Assembly (NCBI RefSeq): GCF_036417845.1
Contig: NC_090012.1
Coordinates: 1-64,000, forward strand
Direction: 5' to 3'
Length of the DNA stretch: 64,000 nucleotides
Source: Apteryx mantelli
Lineage: Eukaryota > Chordata > Aves > Apterygiformes > Apterygidae
A program made the position numbers and the translations under genes. Shown here one piece after another: positions 37,501 to 47,774 of this stretch (its first letter is position 1; each line of letters starts with the position of its first letter). Under the pieces are notes generated by a model. The model searched no databases, was not told the DNA's origin, and worked only from the letters and a program-made list of their open reading frames with translations.

Positions 37501-40500
37501 CAGGGCACCCATGTTGGCGCCAGGGAGCCAGATCGGCACCGGGCACCCAGGTTGGCACCAGGCACCCGGATCGACCCAGGGCACCTGGATTGGCACCGGA
37601 CACCGGATCAGCCCAGGACACCCGGGTTGGCTCCAAGCGCCTGGGTCACCCTTGGGCACCTGGATCAGCCCAGAGCACCCAGGTTGGCTCCAAGCACCTG
37701 GATGAGCATTGAGCACCCGGATCAGCCCAGGGCACCCGGATCAGCACCAAGCATCCGGATCAGCACCGAGCACCCAGCTCAGGCCAGGGCACCTGGATCA
37801 GCCCAGGGCACCTGGATCAGCTCAGGGCACCCGGATCAGCACCAGGCACTGGATCGGCACTGGGCACCCGGAGTGGCCCAAGGCACCCGGGTTGGTACCA
37901 GGCGACCCGGAGGTTGGCTCCAAGCACCCGGATCAGCATCAGGCACCCGGGTCACCCTTGGGCACCCGGATCAGCCCAGGGCACCCGGGTTGGCTCCAAG
38001 CACCTGGATGAGCACTGAGCACCTGGATCAGTCCAGGGCACCCGGATCAGCACCGAGCACCTGGATGAGCACCAAGCACCTGGATCAGCCCAGGGCACCC
38101 GGATCAGCACCAAGCACCCGGATCAGCATCGAGCACCCAGCTCAGGCCAGGACACCCAGATCAGCACCCGGATCAGCCCAGGGCACCCGAATCAGCACCA
38201 AGCACCCGGATCAGCCCCGAGCACTGGGATCAGCCCAGGGCACCCGGATCAGCACCAAGCACCTGGATCAGCCCCGAGCACTGGGACCAGCCCAGGGCAC
38301 CCGGATCAGCCCAGGGCACCCGGATCAGCACCAAGCACCCGGATCAGCAACCAAGCACCCGGATCAGCCCAGGGCACCCGGATCAGGCCAGGGCACCTGG
38401 GTTGGCTCCAAGCACCTGGATGAGCACTGAGCACCTGGATCAGTCCAGGGCATCCCGGATCAGCACCGGCACCTGGATCAGCCCAGGGCACCCGGATCAG
38501 CACCAAGCAACCCGGATCAGCATCGAGCACCCAGCTCAGGCCAGGGCACCGGATCAGCACCCGGATCAGCCCAGGGCGCCCGAATCAGCCCCGAGCACTG
38601 GACCAGCCCAGGGCACCCGGATCAGCCCAGGGCACCCGGATCAGCACCAAGCACCTGGATCAGCCCTGAGCACCGGATCAGCCCAGCGCACCCCGGATCA
38701 GCACCAAGCACCTGGATCAGCCCCGAGCACTGGGACCAGCCCAGGGCACCCGGATCAGCACCAAGCACCTGGATCAGCCCGAGCACTGGGACCAGCCCAG
38801 GGCACCCGGATCAGCACCAAGCACCTGGATCAGCCCCGAGCACTGGGACCAGCCCAGCGCACCCGGATCAGCACCGGGCACCCGGATCAGCACCCGGATC
38901 AGCCCTGAGCACCCGGATCAGTCCAGGGCACCCGGATCAGTCCAGGGCACCCGGATCAGCACCGGGCACCTGGGTCACCCGTGTCACCCTCGTGCCCCCG
39001 GTGCCGGGTGCTGGGACCCTCCCTGGGCCCTGGGGGGAGCCCGGGGCACCCAGAGCCGCCTGGCCGGGTGCTGGGGGGGGGGGGGAGGGGGCACCCCGGA
39101 AGAGGGGGGGGGGTCCCATCCTGCCCCCCCCCCCCCCCCCCCCGCTCACCTCGCCGCGCCGCAGCATGTCCCACTTGTTCATGATCTTCATGGCGTAGAT
39201 CTGCCCCGACTCCTTCATCCGCACCACGGCCACCTGCGGGGGGGCGGGGGGGGGGGTCAGGGTGCCCCGATCCCCCCCTCCCTGCACCCCGACACCCTCG
39301 TACCCCACCCCAGGACCCCCCCCCAAATCCCCAGGACACCCCCACCCCAGGGAACCGCCCTACACCCCAAGGTGCACCCCAACCCCAGGACCCCACCCCC
39401 ACCCAGGGATCCCCCCCCCCCAAACAGGGATCCCCCCCACCCCAGGACACCCCCACCCCAGGACCCCCCCCCCATCCCATCTCAGGGTGCACCCCACCCC
39501 AGTGATCCCCCCAAACCAGGGACACCCCCCAACCCCAGGACCCCCACCCCCACCCCAGAGAGACACCTAAACCCCAGGGACCCCCCCCCACCCCCACCCC
39601 AGGGTGCACCCCAACCCCAGGACACCCCCATCCCAAGGACCCCCCCCCCACCCCAATGTGCACCCCAACCCCAGGAACCTCCCCCCACTCCAGGGTGCAC
39701 CCCAACCCCAAGGATCCCCCAAAACAGGGACAACCCCAACCCCAGGACACCCCCATCCCAAGGACCCCCCCCCCCACCCCAAGGTGCACCCCAACCCCAG
39801 GACCCCCCCAAACCAGGGACCCTGCGCCCCAGGGACACCCCAACCCTAGGGACCCCCCCCCCACCCCCCAGGGTGCACCCCAATCCCCACAGGATGGTGG
39901 ATGGGAGTGTGTGTGTGTGTGGGGGGGCACTTCTGGAGGTTCCCCCAACCCTGGATGGGTGGGGGGGTCCCCCCAAAGTTTCGGGGTGCCCCCCCCGAGC
40001 CCCTCACCTCGCTGAAGGCGCCGCGGCCGATCACCTTGAGGATCTCGAAGTCGCTGCGCTGCAGCTGCAGCTCTCGGATGCGGGCGGCCACCGGCTCCAC
40101 TGCAGCCGGGGGGGGGGGGGGGTGTTAAGATTTGGGGGGGCTACTAAACCCCTTGGGGGGGTGACGAGGGGTAGGACCCCCCCCCCCCAAAGGTTTCCAG
40201 CCTGGGTTGGGTTAAAATTTTTTGGGGGGGTTTTAGGGCTTTTTTTGCCAGAGGTGCACAACCCTCATATTAGCCACTAGAGAATCTCCTCTGAGTTATT
40301 GGGGGGGGAAATCTCAGGGGTTTGGGGGTGTCCCGGATTTGGGGGGATCCGGCGGTTATGGGGGGGATCGCAGGGGTTTGAGGTGTCCTGGGATTTGGGG
40401 GGACCCGGGGGTTATGGGGGGATCACAGGGATTTGGGGGTGTCCTGGGATTTGGGGGGATCCGGGGGTTTTGGGGGAGATCGCAGGGGTTTGGGGGTGTC

Positions 40501-43500
40501 CTGGGATTTGGGGGGACCCAGGGGTTATGGGGGGGATCTCAGGATTTGGGGTTGGCCCGAGATTTGGGGGGACCCAAGGGGGTTTTGGGGGGGATCGCTG
40601 GGGTTTGGGAGTGTCCTGGGATTTGGGGGGACCGAGGGTTAGGGGGGGATCGCAGGGGTTTGGGGGTGTCCTGGGATTTGGGGGGACCCGGGGGTTATGG
40701 GGGGGATCGCAGGGGTTTTGGGGGTGTCCTGGGATTTGGGGGGATCGGGGGTTATGGGGGGGATCGCAGGGATTTGGGGTGTCCTGTGGTTTGGGGGATC
40801 CGGGGGTTATGGGGGGATCACAGGGATTTGGGGGTGTCCCGGGATTTAGGGGATCCGGGGGTTTTGGGGGGGATCGCAGGGGGTTTGGGGGTGTCCCGGG
40901 ATTTGGGGGGGATCCGGGGGTTATGGGGGGGATCGCAGGGGTTTGGGGGTGTCCTGGGATATGGGGGGACCCGGGGGTTATGGAGGGGATCGGAGGGATT
41001 TGGGGGTGTCCTGGGATTTGGGGGGACCCGGGGGTTATGGGGGGGATCACTGGGGTTTGGGGGTGTCCTGGGATTTGGGGGGGCCCAGGGGTTATGGGGG
41101 GGATCGCAGGGGTTTGGGGGTGTCTGGGATTTGGGGGGACCCGGGGGTTATTGGGGGGGATCGCAGGGGTTTGGGGGTGTCCTGGGATTTGGGGGGACCC
41201 AGGGGTTTATGGGGGGATCGCAGGGGTTTGTGGGTGTCCTGGGATTTAGGGGGATCCAGGGGTTATGGGGGAGATCGCAGGGGTTTGTGGGTGTCCTGGG
41301 ATTTGGGGGATCAGGGGTTATGGGGGGGATCTCAGGGATTTGTGGGTGTCCTGGGATTTGGGGGGATCCGGGGGTTATGGGGAGATCGCAGGGGTTTGTG
41401 GGTGTCCTGGATTTGGGGGGATCCAGGGGTTATGGGGGGGATCTCAGGGATTTGTGGGTGTCCTGGGATTTGGGGGGATCCAGGGGTTATGGGGGGATCT
41501 CAGGGATTTGTGGGTGTCCTGGGATTTGGGGGGATCCGGGGGTTTTGGGGGAGATCGCAGGGGTTTGGGGGTGTCCTGGGATTTGGGGGGACCCAGGGGT
41601 TATGGGGGGGATCACTGGGGTTTGGGGGTGTCCTGGGATTTGGGGGACCCGGGGGTTATGGGGGGATCGCAGGGGTTTGTGGGTGTCCTGGGATTTGGGG
41701 GGATCCAGGGGTTATGGAGGGGATCGGAGGGATTTGGGGGTGTCCTGGGATTTGGGGGGACCCGGGGTTATGGGGGGGATCGCAGGGGTTTGGGGGTGTC
41801 CCGGGATTAGGGGGGACCCAGGGGTTATGGGGGGGATCGCAGGGGTTTGGGGGTGTCCCGGGATTTGGGGGAGCCCCTGGAGGTATGGGGGTGCCGGGGG
41901 GGGTCCCTGGGGGTGCGGGGGGGGGGTCCCTAGGGTGGCAGGTGGCAGCAGGAGGGGGGGGGGCACATGCAGGGAAGGGTGCGGGGGGGGGGGGGCCAGG
42001 CCCGGAGGCAGCTGTTTTCGGCCGGGGGGGGGAGGGAGGGGGGGGGGCTGGCACCAGCCGTGTCAGGGTGCCGCGCGCGGGGGGGGGCGGGGGGGGGGGG
42101 GGGGGTTGGCACCCTGCCCACGCCGGGGGGGGGGTTAGGCGAGCACCCAGGCCCTTTTATGGCCCTGCGCGCGGCGCGGGCGCCCGCGGGGGGGGGGGGG
42201 GGGGTTGGGGGGGGGGCACCCATGCCAGCCTGCCCAGAAAAGGAGAGGCGCCAGCTGGGCCCCCCCCCAACCCCCCCCCGCCAGGCCAGCAGCGAGGGCC
42301 CAGGCGTCCGGGCGGCCTTTCCTTTTTTTTTTGGGGGGGGGGGGGACCAGGATCAGACATGACCCCCCCCAAAAAAAACACCCCCCCTGGGACCACCCAG
42401 GTGTCACTCTGCCCCCCCCCCCCCAAAGTGTGTGTGGGGGGTGTCACCCTGCTCTGTTGGGGGTGGGGGGGGGGGGAGCCCGGACTCCTGGGTCCTTTCC
42501 CAGCCCTGGCGCCAAGCCCTGACCCCCCCCATCCCAATTAACCCCCCCCACCCCACCCCCCCCCCCCCGACCCCGCCTTGGGGTGCTGCCAAGTCCCTTA
42601 ATGAGGTTTCGGCCTGCGGCGCTAACGAGGAGAGACAGGGCCCCCCCCCCGCGCCCCCCCCAGGACACAGAGGGCCTCGCTGCCCTTTCCAGGCCTGGGC
42701 AAGGGCCAGGCGTCCGGGCCCAGTCCTCCCCCCCCCGCCCCCACCGGAGCCGCTAGGCCTCGCTGCCGCACAGCTGAGACCTGGCCAACTCGCTGCATGA
42801 GTGAGGGGAGCGTTGTTTGGGGGGGGGGGTTGCTAGGCGCCTCCCCCGCGCCGGGGACCTCCCCGAGCGCTGAGCAGGGGCCCAGGCGTCCGGCGCTCAC
42901 GTGCCCCCCCCCCCCCTCCCCGCACCCCCCCCCCCCCTCAAGAAGGGACCCAGGCGTCCGGGCCACCCCGGGGCAGGAAGTCCTGCAGGTGCCGGTCCCG
43001 ACACCCACCCCCCCCCCCCCGTCCAGGGACACCCGTACCGGACCCCCCCCCCCCGGTACCGGACACTCCCCGGTACCCGGATTCCCCCCCCCCCCCCGGT
43101 ACAGGACCCCCCCCGGTACCGGACACCCCCGATACCGAACATTCCCGGTACCGGTCTCTCCGGTACCGGACCCCCCCCCTCCCAGTACCCAACTCCCCGG
43201 TCCGACCCCCCTCCGGACCTATCCACCCCCCCGGTACCGGACCGCCCGGGCCCCTATCCCCGGTATCGGGCTCCCTGGTGCCGTAACCCACCAGGACCAG
43301 GACCGGGATCGGGACCGGGACCGGGACCGGAACCAGACCGGACCCCCCCCCCTCCCCGGACTCGACTCCCCAGTCCCTTAACCCCGCCGGTACCGGGCTC
43401 CCCAATTCCGTGCTCCCCAGGACCGCACCCCCCTCACACCGGTACCTATCGGTACCGAACCCCCCTGGCACCGGACCCCCCCCCCGGTATCGGACTCCCC

Positions 43501-44523
43501 AGTTCCGAAATCCCCGGTCCCGGACCCCCTGACACCAGACTCCCTGGTACCGGCCTCCCCAGTGCCGGACTCCCCGGTACTAGACCCCTCGGTCCCGGAC
43601 CCCCCGGCACCGGACCCCTCCGACACCGGACTCCTCCGGTACCGGCCTCCCGAGTGCCGAACCCCCCCGGTACAAGACGCCTGGTCCCGGACCCCTCCGG
43701 TACCGAACCCTCCTGACAGTGGGATCCCCGGTACCGGACCCCCTCGGTATCAGACCTCCCGGACCCCCCCGGTACCGGACCCCCCGTACCGGACCCCCCT
43801 GACACCGGACCCCCGGTACGGGCCCCCTGGCACAGGACCCCCCCCCGGCACCGGACCTCCACTGGTACCGGACCTCCCGAGTGCCGAACCCCCCCGGTAC
43901 AAGACGCCCTGGTCCCGGACCCCCCCGGTACCGGACCCCCCTGGCACCGGACCCCCCTGGCACCGGATTCACCGGTACCGGACACCTCAGTCCCGGACCC
44001 CCCCGGTACCGGACCCCCCTGACACCGGATTCACCGGTACCGGACACCTCAGTCCCGGACCCCCCCGGTACCGGACTCCCCTGGCACCGGACCCTCCCTG
44101 ACACTGGGATCCCCGGTACCGGACCCCCCCCCTCGGTACCGGACCCCCCGGGACCCGCCCGGTACTGGACCCCTATGAGTACCGGACTTCTCAGTCCCGG
44201 ACGGCCCCGGGTACCGGATCCCCGGACTCCCCGGTCCCGGACCCCCTCGGTACCGGACCCCCCCCCGGTACCGGACCCCCCCCCGTCCCGTCCCCCCGGC
44301 GCTCACCCCAGCGCAGGAAGTCGCGGACGTGGCGGTCGCTGTCGGTGCCGCCGTCGGTGCCGGTGCCGGTGCCGTCGGCGTCGGCGGGGGGGCCCCGGCG
44401 GCGGCGAGGCCGCAGCCCCCCGCTGAGCCCCAGCACCAGGTCGAGCAGCGCCTCGAGGCCCAGCGCGCCCCGGTCCAGCGCCAGCGCCCGCAGCTGCGCC
44501 CGCCGCCGCGGCGGCGCCGCCAT
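22554..44523 (-). CDS. DMPK: Myotonic dystrophy protein kinase (15 coding exons)
   Basis: An AGC-family Ser/Thr kinase related to ROCK and MRCK that acts in muscle and at membranes. Exons 5' to 3': 44523-44307, 40099-40008, 39233-39150, 37350-37255, 36243-36095, 35172-35079, 34264-34064, 31520-31273, 29820-29735, 29479-28365, 27439-27261, 26548-26451, 25376-25321, 25176-25096, 22643-22554. The N-terminal leucine-rich segment ([13 protein letters not shown]) precedes the kinase: glycine loop GRGAFSEV (97-104), Lys119 in [16 protein letters not shown] with Asp214, DFG at 232-234, APE at 258-260. A C-terminal extension with [14 protein letters not shown] and [10 protein letters not shown] follows. 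A heptad-rich coiled coil ([11 protein letters not shown], then [20 protein letters not shown]) and the tail [12 protein letters not shown] match mammals. ATG 44523 is chosen because an ATG four bases upstream is out of frame. Exon 8 lacks one base, and the exon 10/11 phase is off by one. The gene is otherwise convincing. Confidence 0.94.
22644..25095. repeat. 2.4-kb minisatellite in DMPK intron 14
   Basis: About 22990-25080 is one continuous degenerate array of units carrying GGTGGCAGTGCCAGGGGTG and GGTGTCCCAGCC, with higher-order copies of about 150-190 bp in its right half. It produces long ORFs on both strands, which I disregard. Confidence 0.88.
25377..26450. repeat. G-rich array in DMPK intron 12
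   Basis: About 25540-26110 has units of about 60-85 bp carrying GGGCATTTGGGGG and TTCAGAGGGACCTCGGGG. The intron appears to start (minus strand) with a GC donor: GAAG then GCAAGG at 26450-26445. Using it gives the correct phase into exon 13. Confidence 0.8.
26549..27260. repeat. Minisatellite in DMPK intron 11
   Basis: About 26640-27250 consists of units of about 50-65 bp carrying GGTGGCACCTTGGTCCCC and GTGTCCCCTGTCCCC. Confidence 0.85.
27440..28364. repeat. 53-bp array in DMPK intron 10
   Basis: About ten units spaced 51-54 bp (landmark AATAGACCCGGGAC, from 27642 to 28114) with variable C-runs fill about 27600-28150. The period is not locked to a multiple of three, unlike the neighbouring exon array. 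Confidence 0.88.
28365..29479 (-). CDS. DMPK: DMPK exon 10 with coding 18-bp minisatellite
   Basis: The exon opens after a good acceptor with [19 protein letters not shown], matching the human MELEAE segment after the kinase extension. It then runs without a stop through about 50 units of 18 bp encoding [11 protein letters not shown]-like hexapeptides, ending PPDTPGRAG before a strong GTACGT donor at 28364. In the last 600-650 bases unit-length changes are multiples of three (one unit loses a single proline). In the first third a few one-base shifts exchange the frame. The corresponding human segment is a short Pro/Ala/Val-rich linker. The exon ends in phase 1 while exon 11 needs phase 0, so one base is unaccounted for. 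Alternatively an earlier donor is used and the array is intronic. Confidence 0.6.
29821..31272. repeat. Minisatellite in DMPK intron 8
   Basis: About 29900-31250 consists of units of about 30 bp, grouped at higher order, carrying GGGTCTCCCACGGGTGC and GGGATGGGGGTGCC. Confidence 0.88.
31521..34063. repeat. Inverted minisatellite in DMPK intron 7
   Basis: About 31550-32455 is a purine-rich array of CTGGGAGGGACTGGGAG units. About 32465-34015 is the same family in the opposite orientation (CTCCCAGTCCCCTCCCAG). The two arms meet near 32460, so the array is a giant imperfect palindrome with arms of about 0.9 and 1.55 kb. Confidence 0.9.
34265..35078. repeat. 170-bp tandem repeat in DMPK intron 6
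   Basis: Five copies spaced 165-176 bp (landmark GCTGGCTCGTAG at 34333, 34498, 34667, 34839 and a variant at 35015). Each copy contains GATTCTCTGCTGGCTCGTAG followed by GGGTTGTGC, a core shared with single copies at 40252 and 52765. Confidence 0.88.
35173..36094. repeat. Array in DMPK intron 5
   Basis: About 35500-36080 has units of 80-110 bp carrying CCCAGGTCCTTCGTGTCCC and CCTATGTCTGTTGGGTTCCC. The part near 35210-35500 is a looser variant. Confidence 0.82.
36244..37254. repeat. Array in DMPK intron 4
   Basis: About 36250-37230 is built of ACATGGCCATGG and GTGGCAGAGGACATGGGG units of about 30-60 bp. Confidence 0.88.
37351..39149. repeat. Array in DMPK intron 3
   Basis: About 37370-38975 is built of 20-30-bp units such as CACCCGGATCAGCACCAAG and CACCTGGATCAGCCC, with interspersed GGTTGGCTCCAAG variants. 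Confidence 0.9.
39234..40007. repeat. Array in DMPK intron 2
   Basis: About 39290-39890 is a C-rich array of CCCCAACCCCAGGACACCCC and AAGGTGCACCCC units, about 40-60 bp long. Confidence 0.82.
40252..40295 (-). repeat. Single copy of unrecognised dispersed repeat
   Basis: On the minus strand this AT-rich island reads GGAGATTCTCTAGTGG, then CTAATATGAGGGTTGTGC. The order GATTCTCT...GGGTTGTGC is shared with the 170-bp array in DMPK intron 6 and a plus-strand copy at 52765. I do not recognise the family. Confidence 0.65.
40300..41890. repeat. 57-bp array in DMPK intron 1
   Basis: About 28 units of roughly 56-58 bp carrying GGTGTCCTGGGATTTGGGG and GGTTATGGGGGGATCGCAGG, well homogenised. Confidence 0.92.
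41891..43010. other. GC-rich middle of DMPK intron 1
   Basis: Poly-G and poly-C runs with patches of single-copy sequence. Several copies of the dispersed CCCAGGCGTCCGGG motif occur at 42299, 42479 (variant), 42705, 42881 and 42949. No exon is seen. Confidence 0.65.
43011..44306. repeat. GGTACCGGA array in DMPK intron 1
   Basis: About 43020-44290 is an array of 10-25-bp units based on CCCCGGTACCGGACCCC, extending almost to the exon 1 donor. Many units contain the palindrome GGTACC. Confidence 0.88.
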
Positions 44524-46315
44524 CGCATGGCCCGACCGGACCGGCCCCCCCCGGCCCCCCCCCCCCGGACCGGCCCCGCCGCTGCCGCTGCGGCTGCTGC
44601 TGCTGCTGCTGCTGCTCCCCCTGGCCCGGCCCGGCCCGGCCCCGCCGCTGCTGCCGCCGCCGCTGCCGCCGCCGCTGCCGCCGCCGCCCCGCCCCGCGGG
44701 GCCGGGCCGGGCCGGGCTGCACCCGCCTGCCGGGACGCGGCAGCCGGCACCCGCCTGCTGGGGCAGCCGGCACCCTGCACCCTCCTGCCTGCACCCTCCT
44801 GCCTGCTGGGACACACGGCACCTGCCTGCCTGCCTGAACTCTCCTGCCTGCACCCTCCTGCCTGCTGGACACACGGCACCCGCCTGCCTGCACCCTCCTG
44901 CCTGCTGGGACACCGGCACCCGCCTGCCTGCACCCGCCTGCTGGGACACCCTGCACCTGCCTGCCTGCACTGTCCTGCCTGCACCCTCCTGCCTGCTGGG
45001 ACACCCGGTACCGCCCCGCCTGCCTGCACCGTCCTGCCTGCACCCTCCTGCTGCTGGGACACCCGGCACCCTGCACCTCCTGCCGGACAGCACCTGCCTG
45101 CTGGGGCACCCAGCACCCGGCACCCTACACCCATCTGCCTGCACCTGGCACCCGCCTGCCTGCACCCTCCTGCCTGCACCCGCCTGCCGGGATGGCACCC
45201 ACCTGCTGGGTCACCCAGCACCTGCCTGCCTGCACCCTCCTGCCTGTACCCGGCACCTGCCTGCCTGCACCCTCCTGCCCGGATGGCACCCGCCTGCTGG
45301 GGCACCCAGCACTCTGCCTGCCTGCACCCTCCTGCCTGTACCCGCCTGCTGGGACACCCTGCACCCTCCTGCCGGGGACAGCACCTGCCTGCTGGGGCAA
45401 CCCAGCACCCGGCACCCTGCACCCACCTGCCTGCACCCGGCACCTGCCTGCCTGCACCCTCCTGCCGGGACAGCACCCGCCTGCTGGGGCACCCATTACC
45501 TGCCTGCCTGCACCTGCCTGCCTGCACCTGTCTGCACCCAGCACCCGCTTGCCAGGATGGCACCCACCTGCTGGGGCACCCAGCACCTGCTGCCTGCACC
45601 TGCCTAGCCAGAGCACCCAGCACCCAGAACCCGCCTGCCAGCACCTGGCACCCGCCTGCCTGCACCCACTTGCCTGGACGGGCACCTGCCTGCCTGCACC
45701 CGGCTCCTGCCTGCTGAAACACCCAGCACCTGGCACCCGCCTGCCTGCACCCACCTGCCTAGACAGGCACCTGCCTGCCTGCACCCGGCTCCTGCCTGCT
45801 GGAACACCCAGCACCTTGGCACCCACCTGCCTGACGGGCACCCGCCTGCCTGCACCTGCTTGCTGGGGCAACCCACCTCCCAACACCCAGCACTCACCTG
45901 TCTGCACCCGGCATCCACCTGCTGGGAAGGGCACCCACCTGCCTGCACCTGCCTGTCCGGACGGACACCCAGAACCCAGCAGCCGCCTGCTGGAGCAACC
46001 AGAACCTGCCTGCCTGCACCTGTCTGCCTGGATGGGCACCCAGAACCCAGCACCTGCCTGCTGGAGCACCCGGCACCCACCTGCCTGCACCTGCCTGCCA
46101 CGATGGGCACCTGCCTGCCTGCACCCACTTGCTGGGGCACCCGGCACCCACCTGCTGGAGCACCTGCCTGCCTGCACCCGGCACCTGCCTGCCTGCACCC
46201 GCCTGCCTGCACCTGCCTGCCAGGACGGGCAACCCACCTCCCCAGCACCCTCCTGCCACCCCGGGCACCCACGGGGGCACCCACCTCCCGGACATACACT
46301 GGGGCACCCACTTAT
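44524..46315. repeat. Array upstream of DMPK
   Basis: The first 200 bases upstream of the DMPK start are CG-rich with GCC/GCT repeats and are the likely promoter/5' UTR. About 44720-46270 is an array of units carrying CCTGCCTGCACCC and TGCTGGGGCACCCAGCACC. No gene is seen. Confidence 0.8.
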
Positions 46316-47774
46316 GGGGCCGGGGCACCCACGGGGGCACCCACCTCCCCATACCCCTATAGCCCCTGTAGCCCTCATGTCCCCCTGCAGCCCGCCTACT
46401 CCTATAGCGCCTATAGACCTCATATCCCCCCTAGTGGCCCCTGACTCTTATAACCCTCATATCCCCTATAGCCCCATGTTCCCCTATAGCCCGCATATCT
46501 CCCTATAGCCCATGTTCCCATAGCCCCTATAGCCCCCTATAGCACCCATAACCCCTATGGCACCCTATGCTCCTCATACCCCCTATAGCCCCCTATAGCA
46601 CCCATACCCCTACAGCACCCTATGCTCCTTATACCTCCTATAGCCCCCTATAGCACCCATACCCCTGCAGCACCATATGCTCCTCATACCCCCTATATCC
46701 CCCTATAGCATCCACAGCCCTATGGCCCCCTATGCTCCTTATACCCCCTATAGCCCCCTATAGCACCCATACCCCTACGGCACCCTATGCTCCTCATACC
46801 CCCTATAGCCCCTATAGCATCCACACCCCTATGGCACCCTATGCTCCTTATACCCCCTATAGCACCCATACCCCTACGGCACCCTATGCTCCTTATACCC
46901 CCTATAGCACCCATACCCCCCCCTCCACCCAGCACACCTGGGTCCCTCATCCCACCCGGACACTTGGGTCCCCCCCACGGCCGCGCCCCCCCCCCCCCGC
47001 GGGACCTGGGCGTCCCTCCCCTCCCCCCCCCAAATTTGCCCCATTCCCCCCCAAAACGAAGCCGGGCGCGAGGTGGGGTCCAGGCAGGCTTTACTGTGCA
47101 GGCGCAGGGGCCCCCCGAAACCCGCGCGTGGGGGGGCCAGGGCACGACCCCCCCCCACCCCGGGGCACCCCTAAATCCTGCCCCCGGCACGGGGAGACAC
47201 GGATGTGGGTGCAGGGGGGGGTCGGGGAAGGGGGGTGCAGGGTGGGGGGACAAAACGGGGGTGCGGAAGGGGGGTGCAGTATGGGGGGGGACCCCGATGT
47301 GGGGTGCAGGGTGGGGGGCGGTGCAGAAGGGGGGTGCTGTATGGGGGGACCCAAATTCGGGGTGCAAGGCGGGATGTAAATTGGGGTGCTGCATGGGGGG
47401 GACCCAGATTTGGGGTGCAGGGTGAGGGGGTGCAGATTTAGGGTGCTGCATGGGGGGGACCCAGATTTGGGGTGCAGGGTGAGAGGACGTGGGAATTGGG
47501 GCGCTGTATGGGTGGGGGCGGCAGATTTGGAGTGCTTTTGGGGGGGGGACATATGTGGGGTGCAGGGTGGACGCAGATTTGGGGTGCTGTATGGTGGGTG
47601 CAGGATTGGGGTGCCGTATGGGGGGTGCACAGATTTGGGGTGCAGGGTGGGAGGGACGCAGATTTGGGGCGCTATACGGGGGGGGCGCAGGGTTGGGGTG
47701 CCATAGGGGACGACGACACAGATTTGGGGTGCAGGCTGGGGGGTCCGGGCCCCCCCCACCCCGGCACGGGCGCT
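46316..47774. repeat. Spacer arrays downstream of CAPNS1
   Basis: About 46330-46920 carries CCCTATAGCACCCATACCCC and CACCCTATGCTCCT units. About 47190-47740 carries GATTTGGGGTGCAGGGTGGG units. Between them is ordinary GC-rich sequence. The only 3'-end hint for CAPNS1 is a variant AGTAAA on the minus strand at 47090-47095. Confidence 0.75.

Noticed and set aside
44519-44527. The upstream ATG of DMPK (four bases 5' of the chosen start).
   Set aside because: It is out of frame with the [13 protein letters not shown] segment and gives an Arg/Gly-rich artefact.
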